Below, one piece after another: positions 26,109-32,025 of a DNA stretch of 32,025 bases. The notes beneath the pieces are model-generated. The model saw only the letters and a list, made by a program, of their open reading frames with translations. It had not been told where the DNA came from and searched no databases. Every line of letters starts with the position of its first letter. The stretch's first letter is position 1. The position numbers and the translations under genes are program-made. The stretch is from an uncultured Clostridia bacterium (GTDB lineage Bacteria; Bacillota; Clostridia; Lachnospirales; CAG-274), in NCBI GenBank assembly GCA_947585865.1, contig CANPXH010000027.1, positions 1-32,025 of the forward strand, written 5' to 3'.

Positions 26109-27049
26109 TTGCAATGATACTTTGTATGGCTCTTCTCTGCGGATGCAGCAATGTGATGTGGGGAACATCGGGAAGCAAAATCGATAGTACAGATACGTCA
26201 TATGGCGGTTCGATGGTATATACAGACAAAAAGAGAGATGATTACCTGACAGAATGCTATAAGCTTTTAACCGCTCCCATATACGAGGATGTAAACGGTT
26301 CTTCCGGGAATGAAGTGCATATCCTTGACGAAAACGGCAATACGGCGGAAGCAATAAGTATTGAGGAATACGACAGGAGAGTAAAGGAGTTTCTCAGCAC
26401 ATGGGAAAAGACGGATATGTACTATACAGTGCCTTATTTAGGCACGGAAAAAAGACGCTATGACATATATTACAACAGGGAATATGATCTTTTGACCGGT
26501 CAGAGTGATATGAAGCTTAACTACTACTCCTCAATGCTTTGCAACGATACCGGCCGTATAGCAAAGGGTTGGGAGACATTTATAGAAGATATGCGCTCAT
26601 CAACAGGCTTTATGTATAACGACTGCAGTGCAGGAGGAAAATATACACGCCTTGACTTTTCAAACATAGAGTACGCCTTTTTGCGGGATTTCCCCTATCA
26701 TTACAACGACTCTATCGAAATGCACATAAGTCATCTGCCTGTAAGGATATCTCTGTATTTTGAGGGCGAAAAGCCAGTTAAAGCCTATATTTCATATATG
26801 AAGGTAAAGGGCTTTGACAATAAAATAGACGAAGAAACAAAAGAAAAGCTCACATCTGCCCTTGAAAAGGCAGGCCTTGAGGACAGCGCCCTTATAGTAA
26901 ACGAGGCGGCAAAGACTGTGGAGAGCAACGAAGTCAGCCCCTCAGCAGGCAAATATAAGCTTATGCACCTTGATACCACAGAATCCACAGGCTACTGGAA
27001 GGAGGATTTTATAACAGGCAAAGGTGTGATATTGGCGGAGACAGACTAA
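26093..27049 (+). CDS. Lipoprotein of the GntR-ABC operon, function unknown
   Basis: The 318-residue protein has a lipoprotein signal, MAKKVIAMILCMALLCGC, with Cys18 as the lipidation site (LCGC lipobox). The mature part is hydrophilic, rich in Asp, Glu, Lys and Tyr, with no membrane segment. I recognise no domain. It starts inside the second permease gene (16-nt overlap) behind GGGGGTGAG, so it is made with the transporter. It could be an extracytoplasmic sensor or accessory subunit, comparable in position with YtrF-type partners, but no similarity was established. It ends the operon, before the hairpin array at 27072. Confidence 0.8.
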   Translation: MAKKVIAMILCMALLCGCSNVMWGTSGSKIDSTDTSYGGSMVYTDKKRDDYLTECYKLLTAPIYEDVNGSSGNEVHILDENGNTAEAISIEEYDRRVKEFLSTWEKTDMYYTVPYLGTEKRRYDIYYNREYDLLTGQSDMKLNYYSSMLCNDTGRIAKGWETFIEDMRSSTGFMYNDCSAGGKYTRLDFSNIEYAFLRDFPYHYNDSIEMHISHLPVRISLYFEGEKPVKAYISYMKVKGFDNKIDEETKEKLTSALEKAGLEDSALIVNEAAKTVESNEVSPSAGKYKLMHLDTTESTGYWKEDFITGKGVILAETD

Positions 27050-27071
27050 ATATATACAATATACACATTTT

Positions 27072-27356
27072 CAGCGGGGAGTTTCCCCGCTGTAGCGTGT
27101 CGATAAAATCGACACGCTTGAAAGAAATGCTTTTTGGCATTTCTTTCAGTTAGCTGCGGTTGGAACCAGCCGTGTTTTCCGCAATTTAGGCATAAATGCC
27201 TAAATTACAGAAAAGTTCCTGTCCTCAGGCGGGCAAAGCTCGCCTTGCGGATTATAGTCTGCGACGCTTTTTTGCAAACTGTTCTTTACTTAAAATTCAT
27301 ATTTTCTGTCAAAAAATTGTTTTTCGACAGTCTGCAGCGGGGAGTTATCCCCGCTG
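27072..27356. repeat. Second hairpin array, flanked by matching CAGCGGGGA hairpins
   Basis: The 450-bp gap between the lipoprotein and aldo/keto reductase genes has no gene and a row of perfect stems. They are CAGCGGGGA/TCCCCGCTG (27072-27092), AGCGTGTCGAT/ATCGACACGCT (27094-27118), TGAAAGAAATGC/GCATTTCTTTCA (27119-27148), AATTTAGGCAT/ATGCCTAAATT (27183-27206), CTGTC/GACAG (27306-27330) and a second CAGCGGGGA/TCCCCGCTG (27335-27356). The same hairpin bounds both ends. The first stem could end transcription of the operon, but no stem has a good T tract. Confidence 0.8.
27244..27309 (-). repeat. Copy 1 of a 66-bp repeat shared with the window end
   Basis: The reverse complement of this segment aligns with 31910-31974 over its whole length, with roughly 85 percent identity by eye. 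Shared strings include AAAGAACAG and GCGTCGCAGACT. The two copies are in opposite orientation. Confidence 0.75.
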
Positions 27357-27411
27357 AAAGTATTTGTGTAAAAATATCGGTTATCCTAAAAATATTTTTT
27401 TTCGATAGTTA

Positions 27412-27442
27412 TTGACTTGCAGTTGACTTTAAGTCGTATACT
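27412..27442 (+). promoter_or_regulatory. MerR-type promoter of the aldo/keto reductase gene
   Basis: TTGACT (27412-27417) and TATACT (27437-27442) are separated by 19 bp, the long spacing typical of promoters activated by MerR-family proteins. The spacer holds the inverted repeat CTTGCAGTTGACTTTAAG (27416-27433), with CTT/AAG ends and AGT/ACT inner halves. This fits the CTT..AGT..ACT..AAG pattern known for Firmicutes MerR/AdhR-like sites. The regulator gene is not in the window. Confidence 0.65.
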
Positions 27443-27499
27443 TAAATAAATAACAATCGGCAAAAGCAATATGGACAGATCAATAACAGGAGGTATATC

Positions 27500-28630
27500 A
27501 TGGAAAAATATTTTGGCGAAAACACACCCAAGCTGGGCTTTGGCTTAATGCGATTGCCCAAGCTCAAAAACGGCAATACAGATATAGAGCAGACCAAGAA
27601 GATGGTAGATATGTTTATGGAGGCGGGGCTTACATATTTTGACACTGCCTATGTATATGACGGAGGAGCGTCTGAGGCAGCGGCAAAGGCGGCTCTTGTG
27701 GAGCGCTATCCCCGTGAGAGCTATACCCTTGCCACAAAGCTGTGTGCATGGATGGGCGCTCATGATGAAGAAAGCGCAAAGCAGCAGTTTTACACAAGCC
27801 TTGAGAGAACGGGAGCCGGATATTTCGATTATTATCTTCTCCATGCTCTTCAGGCGGGAAATTACAAGCTCTATGAAAAATATCATATATGGGATTTTGT
27901 AAAGGAGTTAAAGGAAAAGGGGCTCATAAAGCATTGGGGCTTTTCATTCCATGCCACGCCCGAAATATTGGATGAGATCTTGACGGCGCATCCCGATGCA
28001 GAGTTCGTGCAGCTCCAACTCAATTATGCCGACTGGGAAAATCCCGATGTTACGGCAAGAGCCAATTATGAGGTCGCAAGGAAGCACGGCAAGAGCATAG
28101 TTGTAATGGAGCCTGTGAAGGGCGGAGCCTTGGCAAATCCGCCAAAGGATGTGCTTAAGGTCTTTAAAGAGGCGGACAGCAGTGCGTCTCCCGCATCCTG
28201 GGCTATAAGATATGCCGCCTCTCTTGAAGGGATAATAACGGTGCTTTCGGGTATGTCCAACATAGAGCAGATGGCGGACAATCTTTCATATATGAAGGAT
28301 TTCAGACCACTTGATACAGACGAACAAAATGTGATACATAAGGCGCAGGATATAATGGGAAATATTAATTCCATACCCTGTACGGCGTGCCATTACTGTA
28401 CGGCAGGCTGTCCTAAGAAAATAGCCATACCGGAAATATTTGCCGCACGCAACCAGCAGACGGTATGGGGTCAGCTTGAGAAGGGAAGGATGATGTACGG
28501 CGAGGCTGTGAAAAACGGCGGAAGAGCTTCGGATTGCATAGCCTGCGGTCAGTGCGAAGGGGCTTGCCCGCAGCAGATAAACGTTATAGAAAGGCTTGAA
28601 GAATGCTCACATAATTTTGACGAGCAATAA
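27500..28630 (+). CDS. Aldo/keto reductase with two C-terminal [4Fe-4S] motifs
   Basis: The 376-residue protein has an AKR barrel (1 to about 285) and a ferredoxin-like tail. The catalytic tetrad is visible: Asp48 and Tyr53 in YFDTAYVYDGG, Lys80 in LATKLCAW and His115 in YYLLHALQ. The tail has Cys294, 297, 300, 304 and Cys346, 349, 352, 356, each as CxxCxxCxxxCP, as in clostridial iron-sulfur AKRs. It likely reduces an aldehyde or ketone with NAD(P)H or accepts electrons through the clusters; the substrate is unknown. AGGAGGTATATC precedes the ATG. The promoter has a MerR-type operator, so induction by a small reactive compound is plausible. Confidence 0.93.
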   Translation: MEKYFGENTPKLGFGLMRLPKLKNGNTDIEQTKKMVDMFMEAGLTYFDTAYVYDGGASEAAAKAALVERYPRESYTLATKLCAWMGAHDEESAKQQFYTSLERTGAGYFDYYLLHALQAGNYKLYEKYHIWDFVKELKEKGLIKHWGFSFHATPEILDEILTAHPDAEFVQLQLNYADWENPDVTARANYEVARKHGKSIVVMEPVKGGALANPPKDVLKVFKEADSSASPASWAIRYAASLEGIITVLSGMSNIEQMADNLSYMKDFRPLDTDEQNVIHKAQDIMGNINSIPCTACHYCTAGCPKKIAIPEIFAARNQQTVWGQLEKGRMMYGEAVKNGGRASDCIACGQCEGACPQQINVIERLEECSHNFDEQ

Positions 28631-28797
28631 AATATATTCTTAATATACAAAGCATTGGCATACATATGCGGCGTTCATATCATATATGCGGCAGAGGGAG
28701 CCGTGTATTTTAAACAAACATTGTAAAGCTTAAGGACAGCAAATTTTGCATCCCTATCCGATCGGCCTAAAAAATGGGAAGTCAGGGGCTAAATACC
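28631..28797. other. Spacer before the proS promoter, nothing recognised
   Basis: This stretch contains an ATATGCGGC direct repeat (about 28664 and 28684) and a weak GCAAA/TTTGC stem near 28739. No T-box signature, terminator with T tract or small gene was seen. Confidence 0.5.
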
Positions 28798-28826
28798 TTG
28801 ACAAATTCCCTTTAACGTATTAAAAT
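28798..28826 (+). promoter_or_regulatory. Predicted proS promoter
   Basis: A perfect -35 TTGACA (28798-28803) and -10 TAAAAT (28821-28826) have a 17-bp spacer. The leader to the ATG is about 65 nt. Confidence 0.65.
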
Positions 28827-28847
28827 TTATGATATATAAATGAAAAA

Positions 28848-28884
28848 TTTAAAATTTATAAAACTTTGCTTCATAAATTTTAAA
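28848..28884 (+). promoter_or_regulatory. AT-rich leader hairpin next to the proS ribosome binding site
   Basis: TTTAAAATTTAT (28848-28859) and ATAAATTTTAAA (28873-28884) are perfect 12-bp arms with a 13-nt loop. The stem ends directly at AAAAGGAG (28883-28890), so it may affect access of the ribosome. It contains only A-T pairs and would be weak. Confidence 0.45.
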
Positions 28885-28898
28885 AAGGAGATATAAAA

Positions 28899-30332
28899 AT
28901 GGCTAAGGAAAAAATGGTAACGGCAATAACTTCAATGGAGGAGGATTTTGCTCAGTGGTATACAGACGTTGTAAAGAAGGCGGAGCTTATAGATTACTCA
29001 AGCGTAAGGGGCTGTATGATATTAAGGCCTGCCGGCTATGCTATATGGGAGAATATACAAAAGGAGTTGGATTCACGCTTTAAGGCTACCGGCGTGGAAA
29101 ACGTGTATATGCCGATGTTCATACCCGAAAGTCTTTTGCAAAAGGAAAAGGATCATGTGGAGGGCTTTGCTCCCGAAGTTGCATGGGTGACTCACGGCGG
29201 ACTTGAAAAGCTTCAGGAAAGGCTTTGCGTAAGACCTACGTCAGAGACTCTTTTCTGCGATCTGTATTCCAATATCGTTCAGTCCTACAGAGACTTGCCT
29301 AAGCTTTATAATCAGTGGTGCTCTGTTGTAAGGTGGGAAAAGACTACAAGACCGTTTTTACGCTCTATGGAATTTTTGTGGCAGGAGGGCCATACCGCTC
29401 ATGCTACGGCTGAGGAAGCTGAGGAGAGAACAATACAGATGCTCAACGTATATGCGGATTTCTGCGAGCAGGTGCTGGCTATCCCTATGATAAAGGGCAA
29501 AAAGACAGATAAGGAAAAGTTTGCGGGAGCACACTCTACATATACCATAGAGGCTCTTATGCATGACGGCAAGGCATTGCAGTCAGGAACAAGCCACAAC
29601 TTTGGCGATGGCTTTGCTCATGCCTTTGATATACAGTATACGGATAAGGACAACAAGCTTCAATATGTTCATCAGACCTCTTGGGGTATGTCCACAAGGA
29701 TAATAGGCGCTGTCATAATGGTACACGGTGACAACAGCGGCCTTGTGCTTCCTCCGAGGATCGCACCGAATCAAGCGGTCATAGTGCCTATAATGCAAAG
29801 GAAGGAAGGCGTTCTTGAAAAGGCTGCCGAGGTAAAGGAGAAAATTTCCGCAGTTGCAAGAGTGATACTTGACGACAGCGACAAGTCTCCCGGCTGGAAG
29901 TTCAGCGAGCACGAGATGAGAGGCATCCCCGTAAGAGTTGAGCTCGGACCCAGGGATATAGAAAATAATCAGGCTGTGCTGGCAAGGCGTGACACGGGCG
30001 AAAAGATCACCGTAAGCCTTGACAATATTGAACAAGAGGTGTCAAAGCTTCTTGAAACAATACAAAATGATATGCTTGAAAGAGCAAGGAAGCACAGAGA
30101 TGCCCATACCTATACGGCTGTAAATATGGATGAATTCTCTAAGATACTCAAGGAGACTCCCGGCTTTGTAAAAGCTATGTGGTGCGGAGACGAGGCTTGT
30201 GAGCTCAAGATAAAGAAAATGACCACAGCAACGTCAAGGTGTATGCCCTTTGAGCAGGAAGAAATATCCGATAAGTGCGTATGCTGCGGCAAGCCTGCCA
30301 AGACTATGGTCTATTGGGGAAAGGCATATTGA
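28899..30332 (+). CDS. proS: Prolyl-tRNA synthetase, archaeal/eukaryotic-like type (no INS domain)
   Basis: ProRS charges tRNA-Pro with proline. At 477 residues it is the shorter type without the bacterial editing insertion. Class II motifs are present: RPTSE (112-116), motif 2 region [20 protein letters not shown] (145-164) and motif 3-like [16 protein letters not shown]. The anticodon-binding domain follows at about 285-400. The C-terminal domain ends [18 protein letters not shown], a zinc-type cysteine set (CGDEAC and CVCC) with the usual C-terminal Tyr. AAAAAGGAGATATAAAA precedes the ATG. It has its own promoter. No editing domain is visible in it, so a free YbaK or ProX-type protein may be encoded elsewhere. 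Confidence 0.97.
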   Translation: MAKEKMVTAITSMEEDFAQWYTDVVKKAELIDYSSVRGCMILRPAGYAIWENIQKELDSRFKATGVENVYMPMFIPESLLQKEKDHVEGFAPEVAWVTHGGLEKLQERLCVRPTSETLFCDLYSNIVQSYRDLPKLYNQWCSVVRWEKTTRPFLRSMEFLWQEGHTAHATAEEAEERTIQMLNVYADFCEQVLAIPMIKGKKTDKEKFAGAHSTYTIEALMHDGKALQSGTSHNFGDGFAHAFDIQYTDKDNKLQYVHQTSWGMSTRIIGAVIMVHGDNSGLVLPPRIAPNQAVIVPIMQRKEGVLEKAAEVKEKISAVARVILDDSDKSPGWKFSEHEMRGIPVRVELGPRDIENNQAVLARRDTGEKITVSLDNIEQEVSKLLETIQNDMLERARKHRDAHTYTAVNMDEFSKILKETPGFVKAMWCGDEACELKIKKMTTATSRCMPFEQEEISDKCVCCGKPAKTMVYWGKAY

Positions 30333-30397
30333 TCACTTAAGAAAGCAATGCGGATATATGCATCTTTGTTCGATCATATCATAAAAGGAGGTATTTT

Positions 30398-30832
30398 ATG
30401 GAAATATTCAATGCTGTAATACAGAATACGGACACGCCGGAGATACAGGCTATACTTGCCGGACTGAATACGGAAGAGGATATACTGCTTACAAATGAAG
30501 ACCCGGAAAACGAAAATTGTATAGAGGTACAATATATAGAGCCTATAAACAATATAAAGACGATAGGCTGCATACCGCCTGAGATAATTTCCTCCATAAG
30601 AGAAAAATATGGCAGGGATATAGCCATAGAGATATCAGATTATATGGTAACTTATGAAAATGGTATATACGGACTTGTGGCGGATATAACTATAAACGAA
30701 GTAAATACCGAGGAAAAGCCAAAGAGCAAAAGGCTTCCTTTGCCCCTGCTCATAGTGGTGGGCGCAGCCACGGGCATACTTACGGCTGTGCTTATTATAA
30801 TCAAGCTGATCTCTTCCCTGAAGAAAAAATAA
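30398..30832 (+). CDS. HIRAN-like domain protein with a C-terminal membrane anchor
   Basis: The 144-residue protein is not a named family I can identify. Residues 17-72 resemble a HIRAN domain: AILAGLNTEEDILLTNEDPE is followed by NENCIEVQYIEPINNIKTIG and CIPPEI. This mirrors the L.LxREPxNxxDxxAIxV....xxIGYxP pattern. A basic stretch (KPKSKR, about 107-112) precedes a single hydrophobic segment at about 113-137, and the protein ends SSLKKK. No signal peptide is visible, so the domain should face the cytoplasm on a tail anchor. HIRAN domains usually bind DNA ends. GGAGGTATTTT precedes the ATG. It stands alone after proS and before a terminator. The domain call is by eye. Confidence 0.6.
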   Translation: MEIFNAVIQNTDTPEIQAILAGLNTEEDILLTNEDPENENCIEVQYIEPINNIKTIGCIPPEIISSIREKYGRDIAIEISDYMVTYENGIYGLVADITINEVNTEEKPKSKRLPLPLLIVVGAATGILTAVLIIIKLISSLKKK

Positions 30833-30837
30833 TATAA

Positions 30838-30883
30838 GGGGCTGTTCCTTTTTTAAGGCGACAGCCCCAATATTTATATTTTG
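30838..30883 (+). terminator. Intrinsic terminator after the HIRAN-like gene
   Basis: GGGGCTGT (30838-30845) and ACAGCCCC (30861-30868) pair, with an inner CCTT/AAGG stem, followed by an A/T-rich tract with TATTTT. Confidence 0.75.
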
Positions 30884-30990
30884 CCCTTATCATCGGTACG
30901 GTATGCCTTGCTTTTGATAGTATGACTGTGTATTATATACAAGAGTCGCCGTGGTGCTGCATTGTTTTATGTTTATATATTTTTGACTAT

Positions 30991-31025
30991 GTAAAATGCC
31001 TGATGATTTTGTCAGGTATTTTTAA
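30991..31025 (+). terminator. Possible hairpin upstream of the PepSY gene
   Basis: ATGCCTGA and TCAGGTAT pair imperfectly (30997-31018) and a T run follows. It could be a second terminator or part of an attenuator before the gene at 31097. The rest of the 264-bp spacer shows nothing clear. Confidence 0.4.
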
Positions 31026-31096
31026 TCTTTTGTTTAAATTTTTTTTACAATTATGTGCTAAACTATAAACAAATAATAATGAAAGGGAGTGTTTTT

Positions 31097-31825
31097 ATGA
31101 AATTTTTCAGAAATTTATTTGTTATTTGTGCGGCAGCGGCTTTGATATTGGCATCTGTTCATATGTGTATAGCGGATAATTTCAATATGAGAGTTGTGGA
31201 AGACGGCAGCAGCGCAAAGCTTATGCTCACCTATAAGCAAAAACAATACGAGATAGTGCTTACGCCCGTAGGTCAACAGAACACTACCGCCCAGACAAAC
31301 ACCGCAAACACGGCAAATGCCAATACAGGTACAAGTGCCAATGCAGGTACAAGTGCCGTTCAGACAAGCGTTACTCTTGAGCAGGCCAAATCCATTGCCC
31401 TTAATGATGCAGGGCTCACACAGGCTGATTTTACAAAGGCTAAGCAGGATTACGATGACGGCAGGATGATATACGAGATAGAATTCAGAAGCAACGGTAA
31501 AGAGTATGATTACGATATCGAGGCTTCCACAGGCAGGATACTTAAAACGGATGTAGACCTGTACGCCAATATTTTCGGCAATGCTCAGGCACAGCAGAAT
31601 ACACAGCAGCAGACGTCTGCAGTTACATCTGCCGAGGCGGAAAACATTGCATTGAACGATGCAGGCTTTACAAAGAACAATGTTACCTATATACACACTC
31701 ACAATGACAATGATGACGGAAGAGCCGTGTATGAGGTGGAGTTCAGGGCAAATGGCGTGAAGTATGAATATACCATAGGCGCTTCCGACGGAAAGATATA
31801 TGATAAGGATATAGACAGAGACTGA
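31097..31825 (+). CDS. Secreted protein with two PepSY domains
   Basis: The 242-residue protein begins with a signal-type segment, MKFFRNLFVICAAAALILAS. A first globular stretch is followed by a low-complexity linker rich in Asn, Thr, Ala and Gly (about 65-90). Two PepSY domains follow. Each has a conserved start (AKSIALNDAGLTQADF and AENIALNDAGFTKNNV), a DDGR turn, YEIEFRSNGKEYDY or YEVEFRANGVKYEY, and a DIEASTGRI-like end. The linker between them is Gln-rich. PepSY modules are often found in protease inhibitors or secreted regulators; the target here is unknown. GGGAGTGTTTTT precedes the ATG at 31097. It is a single gene ended by a terminator. Confidence 0.88.
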   Translation: MKFFRNLFVICAAAALILASVHMCIADNFNMRVVEDGSSAKLMLTYKQKQYEIVLTPVGQQNTTAQTNTANTANANTGTSANAGTSAVQTSVTLEQAKSIALNDAGLTQADFTKAKQDYDDGRMIYEIEFRSNGKEYDYDIEASTGRILKTDVDLYANIFGNAQAQQNTQQQTSAVTSAEAENIALNDAGFTKNNVTYIHTHNDNDDGRAVYEVEFRANGVKYEYTIGASDGKIYDKDIDRD

Positions 31826-31855
31826 TAATTAATAAAAAAAATAAAAATAAAAATA

Positions 31856-31884
31856 AAAAGGATGCCTCAATAGGGCATCCTTTT
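31856..31884 (+). terminator. Intrinsic terminator after the PepSY gene
   Basis: AAAAGGATGCC (31856-31866) and GGCATCCTTTT (31874-31884) form a perfect 11-bp stem with a 7-nt loop. It follows an A-rich stretch after the stop codon. Confidence 0.85.
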
Positions 31885-31909
31885 AGCGTGTTGAAAAAGC
31901 AGTATTTCT

Positions 31910-32025
31910 ACAGTAAATATAAATTAAAATAAAGAACAGCTTGAAAAAAAGCGTCGCAGACTTTAATCCGCAAGTTTGCAACCGCAAGAAAGTAATGCGG
32001 CTTGCTTTGCGAAGCAAAGTTGCTG
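31910..32025 (+). repeat. Copy 2 of the second repeat family, cut by the window end
   Basis: 31910-31974 aligns with the reverse complement of 27244-27309. Beyond it lies CTTTGC/GCAAAG, a 6-bp stem with a GAA loop (near 32003-32017), in place of the GGCG/CGCC stem seen in copy 1. The array continues beyond the window. Confidence 0.7.

Noticed and set aside
27060..27360. CRISPR array
   Set aside because: The repeated units are different hairpins, not identical direct repeats with equal spacers, and no cas gene is present.
28631..28898. T-box leader for proS
   Set aside because: No T-box sequence (AGGGTGG..CCGCG type) or antiterminator/terminator pair is visible.

Overview
The window reads as a chromosomal segment of a Gram-positive, low-to-moderate GC anaerobe of the Clostridia (Eubacteriales). 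The evidence is the rplU-prp-rpmA order with an N-terminally extended L27, strong AGGAGG-type ribosome binding sites, heavy ATA, AGA and AGG codon use, a CPxC-type iron-sulfur aldo/keto reductase, a compact prolyl-tRNA synthetase and a YtrA-like GntR/ABC operon. No rRNA, tRNA, CRISPR array, prophage or intact transposase was seen. The species cannot be named from the sequence alone.

Layout. 1-1183: a gene-free cluster of modular hairpin repeats. 1184-5138: arginine biosynthesis, with argC-argJ on the minus strand diverging from argG; a decayed REP-associated transposase fragment lies between argC and argJ. 5295-7595: a YbhJ-type aconitase-family hydratase. 7677-8210 (minus): a small iron-sulfur-flavoprotein-like reductase. 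8314-11619: a folate operon (folC, an HD-domain gene, folP, a folB-folK fusion). 11704-14067: a polar amino acid ABC importer (binding protein, permease, ATPase). 14255-16850: rplU-prp-rpmA, then obgE-yhbY after a strong terminator. 17057-19544 (minus): a PF06541-type membrane protein, the NAD(P)HX repair enzyme and acpS. 19648-20598: birA. 20733-22697 (minus): ligA. 22836-27049: GntR regulator, ABC ATPase, two membrane proteins and a lipoprotein. 27050-27499: a second hairpin array and a MerR-type promoter. 27500-28630: iron-sulfur aldo/keto reductase. 28899-30332: proS. 30398-30832: a HIRAN-like protein with a C-terminal membrane anchor. 31097-31825: a secreted double-PepSY protein. The window ends inside another copy of the second repeat family.

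How the parts fit. Most genes are housekeeping, in short operons bounded by clear intrinsic terminators and 17-bp-spaced promoters. Arginine genes share a candidate ArgR operator in the divergent argC/argG region. The folate operon supplies the later folate steps, but folE is not in the window, and its HD protein is a candidate for an unassigned pterin or nucleotide step. prp and rpmA form a protease-substrate pair. The GntR operon has a perfect palindrome over its -10 element and looks autoregulated.

The least ordinary signals are: two families of hairpin arrays together with a decayed RAYT transposase fragment; a Prp protease with a shortened active-site loop; dihydropteroate synthase with His in place of the conserved Pro of GESTRPG; a HIRAN-like domain on a membrane anchor; and a MerR-type operator in front of the aldo/keto reductase without an adjacent regulator. 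No complete new defence or mobile system was found.
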